A stretch of 64,000 bases of DNA from Pseudorhodoferax sp965279475 (GCA_965279475.1 CBDIIA010000003.1:2046001-2110000), one strand, 5' to 3'. Shown: positions 18,071-27,182, counted from the stretch's first letter. Notes: a model not told the origin generated them from the letters alone. A program made the numbers and translations.

Positions 18071-18096
18071 AACCGGGCAGCGTGGGCTGCCCGGTT
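18071..18096 (-). other. Perfect 10-bp hairpin upstream of guaA
   Basis: AACCGGGCAG and CTGCCCGGTT form a perfect stem around a 6-base loop between the BON-LysM gene and guaA, ending 14 bases before the guaA start. No T-run follows on either strand, so it is not a standard intrinsic terminator. It could stabilise the upstream transcript end or affect guaA translation. Confidence 0.5.
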
Positions 18097-18120
18097 TGGG
18101 GTGGGATCAGGGTACGGTGA

Positions 18121-18618
18121 TCAGGCTTGCGGCGGAATCCGGAGCAGCTGGCCCGGGTAGATCTTGTCCGGGTGCGACAGCATCGGCTTGTTGGCTTCGA
18201 AGATCTTCGGGTACGCGTTGGCGTTGCCGTAGTAGGTCTTGGCGATCGCGCTCAAGGTGTCGCCGCGCACCACCAGATGGTATTGGCTCTGGTCGGCCGG
18301 CTCGACGGTCTGCAGTTCGTCCTGCACGCCGGCCACGCCGGTCACGTTGCCGCAGCACAGCACGATCTTTTCCTTGATCTCCTGGCTGGCCACCAGCCCG
18401 GCCACGGTGACGACCTGGGTCGCGCCGTCGAAGGTGATGGTCAGGTCATCGGCCGGCAGGCTCTGCGTACGGATGTAGTCGCCGATGGCCTGCGCCGCCA
18501 CGGCATTGGCTGCGGCCAGCTTCTCCTGGCTGCTGGGCTCCGCTGCGGCTGCAGCGATTTCCGGCTTCTTGCCGAACAGCTTTTCGCCGGCTTCCTTCAA
18601 AAACGAGATCATTCCCAT
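18121..18618 (-). CDS. kbp: BON and LysM domain protein (Kbp/YgaU-like)
   Basis: The 165-residue protein has the order seen in E. coli Kbp (YgaU): a short helical N-terminus (FLKEAGEKLFGKK), a BON domain (about residues 45-105) and a C-terminal LysM domain (about 112-163) with GDTLSAIAKTYYG and YPGQLLRIP. E. coli Kbp is a cytoplasmic potassium-binding protein. The absence of a signal peptide here fits that role better than peptidoglycan binding. A GGAG ribosome-binding site precedes the start. The gene lies between guaB and guaA and may be co-transcribed with them. Confidence 0.85.
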   Translation of the reverse strand: MGMISFLKEAGEKLFGKKPEIAAAAAEPSSQEKLAAANAVAAQAIGDYIRTQSLPADDLTITFDGATQVVTVAGLVASQEIKEKIVLCCGNVTGVAGVQDELQTVEPADQSQYHLVVRGDTLSAIAKTYYGNANAYPKIFEANKPMLSHPDKIYPGQLLRIPPQA

Positions 18619-18668
18619 GGTCAGCTCCTAGTATGTATACGATCAAACGGCGTTGTACGCGCCGTCGG

Positions 18669-20138
18669 CTATTCTGCACGATAGTTGGGAGCTTCCTTGG
18701 TGATCTGCACGTCGTGCACGTGGCTCTCGCGGATGCCTGCGGACGTGATCTCGACGAACTCGGCCTTGTCGCGCATCTCGTCGATGGTGGCGCAGCCGCA
18801 GTAGCCCATGCTGGCCCGCACGCCGCCAGCCATCTGGAAGACGATGGAGACCATCGAGCCCTTGTAGGGCACGCGGCCTTCGATGCCTTCGGGCACCAGC
18901 TTGTCGGCGTTGGGGTTGCCGGTGGTCGCTTCCTGGAAGTAGCGGTCGGCGCTGCCCTGCTGCATCGCGCCGATGCTGCCCATGCCGCGGTAGCTCTTGT
19001 AGCTGCGGCCCTGGTACAGGATGACTTCGCCCGGCGCCTCTTCGGTGCCGGCGAACATGCCGCCCATCATCACGGTGCTGGCGCCCGCCGCGATGGCCTT
19101 GGCAATGTCGCCGCTGAAACGGATGCCGCCGTCGCCGATCAGCGGCACGCCGCTGCCGCGCAAGGCGGTGGCCACGTTGTCGATGGCCATGATCTGCGGC
19201 ACGCCGACACCGGCGACGATGCGCGTGGTGCAGATGCTGCCCGGCCCGATGCCGACCTTGACGGCATCGGCACCGGCCTCGACCAACGCGATCGCCGCGG
19301 CGCCGGTGGCGATGTTGCCGCCCACCACATCGACCTGCGGGTAGTTCTGCTTGACCCAGCGCACGCGCTCGATCACGCCCTTGCTGTGGCCGTGGGCCGT
19401 GTCGACGACGATGGCATCGACGCCGGCACGCACCAGGGCCTCGACGCGCTCCTCGGTACCCTCGCCCACGCCGACGGCCGCGCCCACGCGCAGCTGGCCG
19501 CGGGCATCGCGCGCCGCATTCGGAAAGCTGGTCTGCTTGGTGATGTCCTTGACGGTGATCAGGCCCTTCAGCTCGAAAGCGTCGTTGATCACCAGCAGGC
19601 GCTCGAGCTTGAACTTGTTCAGCAGCGCGCGGGCTTCGGCGGCGCTGGCGCCTTCGCGCACGGTGACGAGCTTGTCGCGCGGCGTCATGATCTCGCTGAC
19701 CGGCACGTCGTACCGGGTCTCGAAGCGCAGGTCGCGGCTGGTGACGATGCCGACCACCTTGCCGCCGTCACACACCGGGAAGCCCGAGATGCCGAGCTGC
19801 TGCGACATGTCGATGACCTGGCGCACCGTATGGCCCGGGGTGATGACGACCGGGTCGCGCAGCACGCCGGATTCGTAGCGTTTGACCTTCGCCACTTCGG
19901 CCGCCTGCTGCTTCGGCGTGAGGTTCTTGTGGACGATGCCCATGCCGCCTTCCTGGGCGATGGCGATCGCCAGGCGCGCCTCCGTCACGGTGTCCATGGC
20001 GGCGGACACGAGCGGCAGGTTCAGGGAGATGTTGCGGGAGAAACGGGTCGCGAGGGAGGTGTCCTTGGGCAGGACTTGGGAGTACGCCGGCACCAGCAAC
20101 ACGTCGTCGAAGGTGAGCGCTTTTCCGAGGAGGCGCAT
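18669..20138 (-). CDS. guaB: IMP dehydrogenase
   Basis: GuaB oxidises IMP to XMP with NAD, the first committed step to GMP; GuaA, two genes downstream, does the next step. The protein starts MRLLGKALTFDDVLLVPA. A CBS-domain pair lies at about residues 93-205, the catalytic Cys in the loop GPGSICTTR, and the flap motif in GMGSIGAM. I chose the ATG at 20138 (489 residues) because GGAG lies 8 bases upstream and the family begins there; the frame extends upstream without support. IMPDH CBS domains bind purine nucleotides and tune activity. Confidence 0.98.
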   Translation of the reverse strand: MRLLGKALTFDDVLLVPAYSQVLPKDTSLATRFSRNISLNLPLVSAAMDTVTEARLAIAIAQEGGMGIVHKNLTPKQQAAEVAKVKRYESGVLRDPVVITPGHTVRQVIDMSQQLGISGFPVCDGGKVVGIVTSRDLRFETRYDVPVSEIMTPRDKLVTVREGASAAEARALLNKFKLERLLVINDAFELKGLITVKDITKQTSFPNAARDARGQLRVGAAVGVGEGTEERVEALVRAGVDAIVVDTAHGHSKGVIERVRWVKQNYPQVDVVGGNIATGAAAIALVEAGADAVKVGIGPGSICTTRIVAGVGVPQIMAIDNVATALRGSGVPLIGDGGIRFSGDIAKAIAAGASTVMMGGMFAGTEEAPGEVILYQGRSYKSYRGMGSIGAMQQGSADRYFQEATTGNPNADKLVPEGIEGRVPYKGSMVSIVFQMAGGVRASMGYCGCATIDEMRDKAEFVEITSAGIRESHVHDVQITKEAPNYRAE

Positions 20139-20242
20139 GTCAAAGCTCCAAAAGAAAGATTGTACCCGTGTGTGTCGCGGCCCCCCGATCAAGGGGGGAT
20201 CGCGGCTATCCGTGCCGGGGCGATGGCGATAAACTGCGGGCC

Positions 20243-20740
20243 ATGAAACCGATCCGCGTACTCGCCCTGGCCGCCGGGCTCTGCCTTTCGCTGTCCGCCC
20301 TGGCGCAATGGCAATGGATCGACAACGACGGCAAGAAGGTCTTCAGCGACCGGCCGCCCCCGAGCGACGTGCCGGACAAGAACATCACCAGGCGACCGGG
20401 CGGCAGCCGCCCCGTCGCCATCGCGCCGCCGGCGGCTGCCGCGTCCGCCACCAAGGCCGGCGAAGCGCTGCCCAAGCTCAGCGGCAAGGACAAGGAACTC
20501 GAAGAAAAGCGCCAGCAGGCCGAAGACGCCGAAGCCGCGAAGAAGAAGATCGAGCAGGAGAAGCAGGCCAAGGCCCGTGCCGACAACTGCGCGCGGGCGC
20601 GGCAGAGCAAGTCGAACTTCGACTCCGGGCAACGCATCGCACGCACCAACGACAAGGGCGAACGCGAGATCCTCGACGACAGTGCCCGCGCGGCGGAAAC
20701 CCAGCGCCTGCAGCAGATCATCGGTACCGAATGCAGCTGA
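20243..20740 (+). CDS. DUF4124 domain protein, secreted
   Basis: The 165-residue protein has a signal peptide (cleavage after ALAQ at about residue 21), then the DUF4124 core (WQWIDNDGKKVFSDRPPP). A charged helical segment rich in Lys and Glu follows (about residues 85-115), then a short C-terminal part with ILDDSAR. DUF4124 proteins are common periplasmic proteins of unknown function in Burkholderiales. It is divergent from guaB. The start was placed at the ATG directly before the signal peptide. Confidence 0.85.
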   Translation: MKPIRVLALAAGLCLSLSALAQWQWIDNDGKKVFSDRPPPSDVPDKNITRRPGGSRPVAIAPPAAAASATKAGEALPKLSGKDKELEEKRQQAEDAEAAKKKIEQEKQAKARADNCARARQSKSNFDSGQRIARTNDKGEREILDDSARAAETQRLQQIIGTECS

Positions 20741-20808
20741 TACGCAAGGTCTGAGCACACGGCTCAGGCGCGCTTCTCACCACCTCTCCGCCTCTGCGTA
20801 CCCCGGCC

Positions 20809-21165
20809 TCAGTAGCCGGCCTTGCCCCCGGCACGCCGGCGTGCAAACAGGCCGGCCGAGCGTGCGCCCTGCCGCGCAAACCGCTCGCGGCGCGCCAGCT
20901 TGGGGTCGACCTGCAAGGGCCGGTACAGCTCGATGCGGTCGCCTTCGTGCAGCAGCTTGTGGGCGGGCGCCTTGCGGCCCCAGATGCCTATGGCCATCGC
21001 GGCCAGCGGCACGTTGGCAAATGCAGGCAGGCCCTGGCAATGCGCGATGGCGTCGGCCAGCCGGGCGCGCGGCGGCAACGCCAGCGTGAGCTCGATCACC
21101 TGCCGCGGGCCCAGGCTCACTACCATGGTCACGCCCAGCACGGTGGCCGGCCGCGGGGCGGTCAT
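20809..21165 (-). CDS. rnfH: RnfH family ubiquitin-fold protein
   Basis: The 118-residue protein matches RnfH/YfjF-type small proteins with a beta-grasp fold: QVIELTLALPPRARLADAIAHC, then FANVPLAAMAIGIWGRKAPAHKLLHEGDRIELYRPL. The Arg/Gly-rich C-terminal tail of about 25 residues is typical. It overlaps the upstream ratA gene by 4 bases, the conserved ratA-rnfH arrangement near smpB. The exact function is unclear; the name comes from linkage to rnf genes in other bacteria. Confidence 0.88.
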   Translation of the reverse strand: MTAPRPATVLGVTMVVSLGPRQVIELTLALPPRARLADAIAHCQGLPAFANVPLAAMAIGIWGRKAPAHKLLHEGDRIELYRPLQVDPKLARRERFARQGARSAGLFARRRAGGKAGY

Positions 21166-21602
21166 CCGTAGACCTGTTCCGCGCGCTTCACGAAGGCATC
21201 GACCAGGCTGCCGGCGATGCGGTCGAACACGGGTCCGACCAGCGCGGCCAGCGCCATATTGTCAAAGCCGTAACGCAGTTGCAGCTCGACGCGGCACGCG
21301 GCCTGTGCCGCATCGCCCACGGGCTTGAAGTTCCACTCGCCCTGCAGTTGCGAGAACGGTCCGCTGACCAGCTGCATCGCCACTTGGCGGTCGGGCACAT
21401 GGGTGTTGCGAGTCGTGAAGACCTGGCGGATACCGCTGAACGAGATGCCGATCTCGGCCGTCATGCCGTCGGCGTGGCGCTCGGTCACCGAGGCGCGATC
21501 GCACCACGGAAGGAACTGGGGATACGCGTCGACCTGTGTGACCAGCGCAAACATCTGCGGTGCGCTGTACCAGATTAGAACGGACTTCTGTACGGTTTTC
21601 AT
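21162..21602 (-). CDS. ratA: RatA-like START/SRPBCC domain protein
   Basis: The 146-residue protein matches the RatA/coenzyme Q-binding family, whose eukaryotic relatives (Coq10) bind ubiquinone. Recognisable motifs are VDAYPQFLPWC and the C-terminal RIAGSLVDAFVKRAEQVYG. E. coli RatA has been described as a ribosome-association toxin, but the START fold fits a respiratory lipid role too. I chose the ATG at 21602, which gives the standard N-terminus MKTVQKSVLIWYSA. Its stop overlaps the rnfH start, and it is divergent from smpB. Confidence 0.9.
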   Translation of the reverse strand: MKTVQKSVLIWYSAPQMFALVTQVDAYPQFLPWCDRASVTERHADGMTAEIGISFSGIRQVFTTRNTHVPDRQVAMQLVSGPFSQLQGEWNFKPVGDAAQAACRVELQLRYGFDNMALAALVGPVFDRIAGSLVDAFVKRAEQVYG

Positions 21603-21670
21603 AGAATGCCGGGCTGCGCAGGAATTGTAGACAGGCTTGCAAGCCCGCTCGCGCGTCCCCACCTCTCCCC

Positions 21671-22147
21671 ATGGCCACCAAGAAACCGGATCTCTCCACT
21701 CGCATCGCCGACAACAAGAAGGCCGCCTACAACTACTTCTTCGAGGAGCGGTTCGAGGCCGGCATGGTGTTGGAAGGCTGGGAGGTCAAGGCCCTGCGCG
21801 AAGGCAAGGTTCAGCTGACCGACGGCTACGTGGTCGCGCGCGATGGCGAGCTGTTCGTCATCGGCTGCCAGATCAACCCGCTCAAGTCGGCATCGACCCA
21901 CATCAACCCCGACGCAGTGCGCACCAAGAAGCTGCTGCTGCACAAGGAAGAGATCCGCCGCCTCACGATCAAGGTCGAGCAGAAGGGCTACACGCTGGTG
22001 CCGCTCAATCTGCATTGGAAGGCCGGCAAGGTGAAGTGCGAGATCGCGCTGGCCAAGGGCAAGGCCGAGCACGACAAGCGCGACACCATCAAGGACCGCG
22101 AAGGCAAGCGTGAGGTCGAGCGCGCGATGAAGTCGCGCAGCCGCTGA
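21671..22147 (+). CDS. smpB: SsrA-binding protein SmpB
   Basis: SmpB binds tmRNA and delivers it to stalled ribosomes for trans-translation. The 158-residue protein is full length, with the family motifs NKKAAYNYFFEERFEAGMVL, LEGWEVKALREGKV and the basic C-terminal tail (GKAEHDKRDTIKDREGKREVERAMKSR) that enters the decoding centre. It is divergent from ratA. The tmRNA gene is not in this window. Confidence 0.97.
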   Translation: MATKKPDLSTRIADNKKAAYNYFFEERFEAGMVLEGWEVKALREGKVQLTDGYVVARDGELFVIGCQINPLKSASTHINPDAVRTKKLLLHKEEIRRLTIKVEQKGYTLVPLNLHWKAGKVKCEIALAKGKAEHDKRDTIKDREGKREVERAMKSRSR

Positions 22148-22162
22148 GCCGCCGCCGGCTCC

Positions 22163-22630
22163 TCACATATGGCGCTTGGGCTGGCGCCCGGCGGGCATGC
22201 TCACGTTGTCGGCACGGGCGTGCAGCGCCTCGATCAGGTGGCACTGTGCGTCGCTACCGTCGCACGAGTCCCGCAGGCGCAGCAGGTCCTTTTCGAGCAA
22301 GGCGAGTTCGGCCAGCCGTTCGCGCACGTGGCCCAGGTGGCCGTCGAGCGCGCTGCGGGCGGCCACGCAGTCCGCCTTGCGGCGCAGGTCGAGCGCCAGC
22401 AGGGCACCCACTTCCTCCAGCGACATGTCCATCGCCCGGCACATGCGGATGAAGCGCAGCCGGTGCAGGTCGGCCTCGCCATACAGGCGGTAGCGGTTTT
22501 CGCTGCGGGCCTGCGGCGCCAGCAGACCTTGCTGCTCGTAGAAACGGATGTTGGCGGCGGACACACCGCTGCGCCGGGCGGCCTCGCCGATGCGAAGCCC
22601 CTGCTCGATGAGCGGGATTGAGTCGACCAT
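22163..22630 (-). CDS. MerR-family heavy-metal regulator (CadR/PbrR type)
   Basis: The 155-residue protein has the MerR N-terminal winged helix (RIGEAARRSGVSAANIRFYEQ), a long dimerisation helix, and three Cys at 88, 123 and 130. This 35/7 spacing is that of the metal-binding Cys in CadR-type sensors of cadmium or lead. I placed the start at the ATG at 22630. An upstream frame extension to 22687 would cover the operator/promoter and has no support. It is divergent from a CDF transporter and should activate it by twisting the 19-bp-spaced promoter at 22634-22664. Confidence 0.92.
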   Translation of the reverse strand: MVDSIPLIEQGLRIGEAARRSGVSAANIRFYEQQGLLAPQARSENRYRLYGEADLHRLRFIRMCRAMDMSLEEVGALLALDLRRKADCVAARSALDGHLGHVRERLAELALLEKDLLRLRDSCDGSDAQCHLIEALHARADNVSMPAGRQPKRHM

Positions 22631-22633
22631 CGC

Positions 22634-22664
22634 TTGACCTTGAAGTGGCTTGAAGGTTTCCAAT
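22634..22664 (+). promoter_or_regulatory. MerR-type operator and promoter of the CDF transporter gene
   Basis: A -35 box TTGACC (22634-22639) and a weak -10 candidate TCCAAT (22659-22664) are separated by 19 bases, the over-long spacer typical of MerR-activated promoters. Between them lies a near-perfect 21-base dyad (22637-22657) with outer arms ACCTT and AAGGT and inner arms AAG and CTT. This is where the metal-bound regulator would act. Confidence 0.85.
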
Positions 22665-22685
22665 GGTAGCAACGGAGCCCTCTTC

Positions 22686-23426
22686 ATGACCGACCACGCA
22701 CATCCACACCCTCCCGCCGCAGCGCACGACCCTGCGCACGATCACACCCACGGCCACCACCCTGACCACGCCGCCGAGCAGGCTGGCGCCTCCTGCGGCC
22801 ACACGCACACCGGCCTGTTCCACGTGCACGACACGGCGCCCGACCGCGCCGATTCGCCGCGCTACCGCGCGATCCTGTGGATTGCCCTGCTGGTCAACGC
22901 GGCGATGTTCGCGGTCGAGATCTTTGCGGGCATGCGGTCCGATTCGGTGTCCCTGCTGGCCGACGCGATCGATTTCTTCGGCGACGCCGCCAACTACGGG
23001 GTGACGCTGGCGGTGCTGGCCATGGGCGGCACCTGGCGAGCTCGAGCCGCACTGCTGAAGTCGGCCAGCATGCTGCTGTTCGGCCTGTGCGTGCTGGCAC
23101 GGGTCGGCTGGAGCCTCGTGCACGGCGCGACGCCCGAACCCTTCACGATGGGCAGCATCGGCTTGCTGGCACTGGTGGCCAACCTGGGCACGGCCGCCCT
23201 GCTCTACGCCTACCGCGAAGGTGACGCCAACATGCGCAGCGTCTGGCTGTGTTCGCGCAACGACGCGATCGGCAACGTGGCGGTCATGCTGGCCGGGCTC
23301 GGCGTGTTCGGCACCGGCCGTGCCTGGCCGGATCTGCTGGTGGCCACGGCGATGGCCTTGCTCGCACTGGGCAGCGGCATTGCGGTGGCGCGGCAGGCCC
23401 GCGGCGAGCTGCGGGCGCTGGCTTGA
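22686..23426 (+). CDS. Cation diffusion facilitator-type metal exporter
   Basis: The 246-residue protein has a His-rich N-terminus (about 12 His in the first 45 residues). Six hydrophobic segments follow, with the CDF metal-site helix SLLADAIDFFGDAANY in TM2 and SRNDAIGNVAVM in TM5. CDF proteins export divalent metals by proton antiport. The C-terminal cytoplasmic domain is almost absent, so this is a short-form member. I chose the ATG at 22686 because an upstream in-frame ATG (22650) lies inside the promoter spacer. The CadR-type partner suggests Cd, Pb or Zn as substrate. Confidence 0.88.
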   Translation: MTDHAHPHPPAAAHDPAHDHTHGHHPDHAAEQAGASCGHTHTGLFHVHDTAPDRADSPRYRAILWIALLVNAAMFAVEIFAGMRSDSVSLLADAIDFFGDAANYGVTLAVLAMGGTWRARAALLKSASMLLFGLCVLARVGWSLVHGATPEPFTMGSIGLLALVANLGTAALLYAYREGDANMRSVWLCSRNDAIGNVAVMLAGLGVFGTGRAWPDLLVATAMALLALGSGIAVARQARGELRALA

Positions 23427-23447
23427 CCGCGCGCCGGGCTGGCGCCA

Positions 23448-25610
23448 TCAGATCAGGTCGCCCACCACCGACGGCGTGAAGTCGACCGCACCCTTGGGCT
23501 TGCGCCCTTCGGTCCAGGCCATCAGGTGTTCGGCCGTCATGGGCCTGGCGTAGTAGAAGCCTTGCAGTTCGTCGCAGCCCATCTGCAGCAGAACCTCGCT
23601 CTGGCCCTTGGTCTCGACCCCTTCGGCAACCACGCGCAGGCCCAGCGCATGCGACAGGCGGATCACCGCGTCGACCACGGCCCGGGCGTCGCCACTCGTC
23701 TCCAGATCGCCGACGAAACTGCGGTCGATCTTGAGCTGGCGCGCCGGCAGCTGGCGCAGGTAGCTCAGGCTCGAATAACCGGTGCCGAAATCGTCGATCG
23801 ACAGGTACACGCCGATCTGGGCCAGGCCCTCGAAGGTCCGCTGGGTCGCCTTCAGATCCTCCATCGCGACCGACTCGGTGATCTCGCACAGCAGCTGCGA
23901 CGGCGAGATGAAATGGCGTTCGAGCGCCTGCCGGATCCGCTCCACGATGTCGGGCTCGCGCAGCTGGTGCACCGACAGGTTGATCGCCACCCGCATGCGC
24001 ACACCGGCATCGGCCCAGGCCTGCATCTGGCGGCACACCTCTTCGATGACCCAGTGGCCCAGTTTGTTGATCATGCCGAAGCGCTCGGCGATCGGGATGA
24101 ACACGTCCGGCCCGATCAGCCCGCGTGTCGGGTGGTTCCAGCGCAGCAGGGCCTCCACGCCGTGGATCTGGCCACGCTGCCCGTCGATCTTGGGCTGGTA
24201 GTGCAGCATCAGTTCACTGCGGTCGACGGCGTGCCGCAGGTCGCTCTGCAGCGTCAACTGATCGCTGACGTTGGCCCCCATGTGCGACTCGAACAGCGCA
24301 TAGCCGCTGCCGCCGGCGCGCTTGGCCGCGTACATCGCCGCATCGGCGTTGGCGACCAGCTTGTGTTTCTCGCCCTGGTCGGGATAGACCACGACGCCGA
24401 CCGAACAGGCGATCTGCACCTGGCGGCCCGCCAGGTCGAACGGCCGGGTGAGGCTCTTGACGATGCGGTCCGCCACACTGACACAGTCGGCCTCGCCGCC
24501 CGCATCCTCGATCAGCAGCAGGAACTCGTCGCCGCCGGCCCGCGCCACCGTGTCGCTGCCGCGGGCCAGCAGCAGCAGGCGGGCCGCGGTCTCCTTCAGC
24601 ACCAGATCGCCGGCGGCATGGCCGAAGCTGTCGTTCACCGGCTTGAAGCCGTCCAGGTCGATGAACAACACGCCGAGCTTCTCGGCCTTGCGGCCGGTGA
24701 TGCGTTCGTCAGCCCGTTCCATGCGCGACAGCGCGTGGGCCAGGCGGTCTTCGAACAGCAGGCGGTTGGGCAGCTCGGTCAACGGATCGCTGAACGCGCG
24801 GCGGTGCAGCTCGTCGTTGGCGCTGCGCAACTGCGCATTGGCCTGCTGCAGCGAACTGGTGAGCGTCTGCGCCTTGCGGCGCATGCGGGCGTCGAGGTTC
24901 GAGATACCGAGCGTCAGCGCCAGGAACACGAAACAGGCGGCCGAGATCGCGCCGGCCAGGCCCGAGCCGCCGAGCGCATCGGCGCTCAGGCACACCGTGC
25001 CTTCGGGGAAGTTGGCCGCCGCCATGCCGGTGTAGTGCATGCCGGCGATCGCCACACCCATCACCACGGCGGCCATCATCTGGTAGGGCACGCCGCGGCG
25101 CCCCTTGACCGTGCGCAGCCAGAAGAAGATGGTCAGCGCCGCCGCCGATGCCGCCACCGCGATCAGCGCCGAGGCCAGCACCAGCAGCGGGCTCCAGACG
25201 ATGCCAGGCGCCATGTCGAGCGCGGCCATGCCCGTGTAGTGCATCGCGCAGATGCCCAGGCCCATCACCAAGGCGCCCACCACGACGCGCCGCAGCGTGA
25301 TCGAACCCAGGCTGGCGATACCGAGCGCCGTGGCCGAGGTCAGCACCGCGGCCACCCAGGACCCGGCCGTCAGCGTGAGCGTGTACCCCAGCGCCACCGG
25401 CAGCGAGAACGCCAGCATGCCGACGAAATGCATGGACCAGATGCCAGTACCCATCGCGAAGGAACCGCCGATCCACCAGCTGCGCGCCACGGTGCGGTCC
25501 GATGAACGGACACGGCGGGCCAGGTCGAGTGTGACGTACGAGGCCAGCGTGGCGATCAGGATCGACGCGACCACTCCCCAGGGGTTGTAGCTCGGGTGCA
25601 GGAAATTCAT
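23448..25610 (-). CDS. MHYT-GGDEF-EAL membrane protein (c-di-GMP turnover)
   Basis: The 720-residue protein has an N-terminal MHYT sensor of about seven transmembrane helices (residues 10-240) with three His-bearing repeats: SMHFVGM, AMHYTGM and GMHYTGM. These are thought to bind a metal and sense a diatomic gas. A GGDEF domain follows with an intact GGDEF motif at residues 359-363, then an EAL domain with EALLRW (E486) and the DDFGTGYSS loop. Both catalytic signatures are intact, so it could make or break c-di-GMP. It is the last gene of a minus-strand signalling cluster, 132 bases downstream of the kinase gene. Confidence 0.95.
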   Translation of the reverse strand: MNFLHPSYNPWGVVASILIATLASYVTLDLARRVRSSDRTVARSWWIGGSFAMGTGIWSMHFVGMLAFSLPVALGYTLTLTAGSWVAAVLTSATALGIASLGSITLRRVVVGALVMGLGICAMHYTGMAALDMAPGIVWSPLLVLASALIAVAASAAALTIFFWLRTVKGRRGVPYQMMAAVVMGVAIAGMHYTGMAAANFPEGTVCLSADALGGSGLAGAISAACFVFLALTLGISNLDARMRRKAQTLTSSLQQANAQLRSANDELHRRAFSDPLTELPNRLLFEDRLAHALSRMERADERITGRKAEKLGVLFIDLDGFKPVNDSFGHAAGDLVLKETAARLLLLARGSDTVARAGGDEFLLLIEDAGGEADCVSVADRIVKSLTRPFDLAGRQVQIACSVGVVVYPDQGEKHKLVANADAAMYAAKRAGGSGYALFESHMGANVSDQLTLQSDLRHAVDRSELMLHYQPKIDGQRGQIHGVEALLRWNHPTRGLIGPDVFIPIAERFGMINKLGHWVIEEVCRQMQAWADAGVRMRVAINLSVHQLREPDIVERIRQALERHFISPSQLLCEITESVAMEDLKATQRTFEGLAQIGVYLSIDDFGTGYSSLSYLRQLPARQLKIDRSFVGDLETSGDARAVVDAVIRLSHALGLRVVAEGVETKGQSEVLLQMGCDELQGFYYARPMTAEHLMAWTEGRKPKGAVDFTPSVVGDLI

Positions 25611-25742
25611 GGATGCACAACGGCCTCCTTCGATGACGCCGGCGGGCGGTGTCTTCGTACTGCCACGATCTTGCCAGAAAAGACCGGCTTCAGCGACATC
25701 TTGTCGCCGCGGCCCAGCGCAGCTGGCCCCTCGCCTGGCCCG

Positions 25743-27182
25743 TCATTTCTTGGGTTTGCGACGCAGCTCTTCGAGCAACCTGACGCGGTCGGTCTGGTCG
25801 CCGATCTGCTGCACCAGCGCGCCGAACAGCTGCTCCGGTGTGAGCACGCCCGTGAGGGCCTTTTTCAGCACGATCTTGGCGATCGGCCCGACATGGTTGG
25901 CCAGCACGGCCCGTGCGTGGTCCAGTACCTCGGGTGTGATCGGGTCGGTGCCACCCATCTGCGTGGCCGCCAACGTGGGGTTGGATCCCGACGATCCCAC
26001 GGCCGGCTCGGGCACCGTGCCCGTTCCGCTGCCGCCCTTGCTGCCCGCGTTGACCAGGGCCGCGAATTTGGCGCGGTCGGCCGCATCGGGAATCTGCTCG
26101 GCCAGCGCGTCCTGCAGCGCCCGCAGGTCGGCCGTGTTCTTGGCAGCCTGCCGCACCACCACCCGGGCCATCGGCCCCATGAAGCGGGTCAGCGCGGTCT
26201 CGAACGGGGCCAGCGTGGCGGTGTCCCAGCCGGTCGGGGCGATCGGCTGCGTGGCGCCGGTGCCCAGTGCCCACGATGCCGGGTCGTCAAGCTGGCCCAT
26301 GCGCTGCAACGGCAGGATGATGGTCGTGTCGTCTGCCGCGGTGCGGACCGACTGCGTCCCCGCGCGGTTGGCCAGCGCCGCGCTGAACTGCGACGCGCTT
26401 TCGAAACGCGCGTTCGGATCCTTGGCCAGCGCCCGCGAGATGATCGCGTCGTACAGCGGCGAGATGCCGCCCGGCGGCGGCAGCTGCGACAGCGGCACCG
26501 GGTCCTTGTTCAGGATCTTGTACATCACGGTCTCGGCCGAGCCGGTGAACGGCGGCTGGCCGCAGAGCAGCCGGTACAGCAGCACGCCGGCGGCAAAGAT
26601 GTCGACCCGGTGGTCGATGGTCTCGCCGATGTACTGCTCGGGTGCCATGTAGCCCGGCGTGCCGATCGCCGCCGCCACCTGGGTGATGGCCACCGAATCG
26701 ATGCGCGCCACGCCGAAATCGGTGATCTTCAGCTGGCCGTTGGCGGTGATGATCAGGTTGGCCGGCTTGATGTCGCGGTGCCACACGCCGTGGCGGTGCG
26801 CGCAGTCGAGCGCGTCGAGCAACTGGTGCATGAAGCGCAGCACCATCGGCTCGGGCAACGTCGGCGTGACCGCCAGGATCTTCGCCAGGTCGCGCCCCTG
26901 CACGAACTCCATCGCGATGAAGGCGGTCGTCTCGTCTTCGCCGTATTCGTAGATGCCGACGATGCCGGGGTGCGACATGCGGCCCACGGCCTGGGCCTCG
27001 TTGCGAAAGCGCGCTGGCAGGTTGGAGGCGGCGCGGCCGTCCTCGATCAGCGCCTTGCGGATCGTCTTGATCGCCACCGGGCGGTTGATGCCGGGGTCGT
27101 GGGCTTTGTACACGACCCCCATCGCGCCCTCGCCGAGGACGCCGACGATGTCGTATTTGCCAAGCCGTTGCGGATGGGTCAC
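25743..27182 (-). CDS. Hanks-type Ser/Thr protein kinase
   Basis: The 479-residue protein begins with a complete eukaryotic-like kinase domain: the glycine loop GEGAMGVVYKA, VAIK with the ATP-site Lys, HRDIKPAN (HRD at residues 135-137), DFGVAR, and GTPGYMAPEQ. No transmembrane segment follows. The C-terminal part contains two copies of a helical module (FMGPMARVVVRQAA and HVGPIAKIVLKKAL, about residues 315-370 and 425-475), a known arrangement in proteobacterial kinases. The start is GTG. It is probably cytoplasmic and may receive signals from the CxxCH sensor encoded just upstream. Confidence 0.93.
   Translation of the reverse strand: MTHPQRLGKYDIVGVLGEGAMGVVYKAHDPGINRPVAIKTIRKALIEDGRAASNLPARFRNEAQAVGRMSHPGIVGIYEYGEDETTAFIAMEFVQGRDLAKILAVTPTLPEPMVLRFMHQLLDALDCAHRHGVWHRDIKPANLIITANGQLKITDFGVARIDSVAITQVAAAIGTPGYMAPEQYIGETIDHRVDIFAAGVLLYRLLCGQPPFTGSAETVMYKILNKDPVPLSQLPPPGGISPLYDAIISRALAKDPNARFESASQFSAALANRAGTQSVRTAADDTTIILPLQRMGQLDDPASWALGTGATQPIAPTGWDTATLAPFETALTRFMGPMARVVVRQAAKNTADLRALQDALAEQIPDAADRAKFAALVNAGSKGGSGTGTVPEPAVGSSGSNPTLAATQMGGTDPITPEVLDHARAVLANHVGPIAKIVLKKALTGVLTPEQLFGALVQQIGDQTDRVRLLEELRRKPKK

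Noticed and set aside
18071..18096. Intrinsic terminator between the Kbp-like gene and guaA
   Set aside because: The stem is strong but no T-run follows on either strand, so it is listed only as a hairpin.
18633..20246. Long plus-strand frame opposite guaB
   Set aside because: guaB is certain on the minus strand; the antisense translation is His/Asp/Ala-rich noise.
23526..25505. Long plus-strand frame opposite the MHYT-GGDEF-EAL gene
   Set aside because: Antisense shadow with no domain signature.
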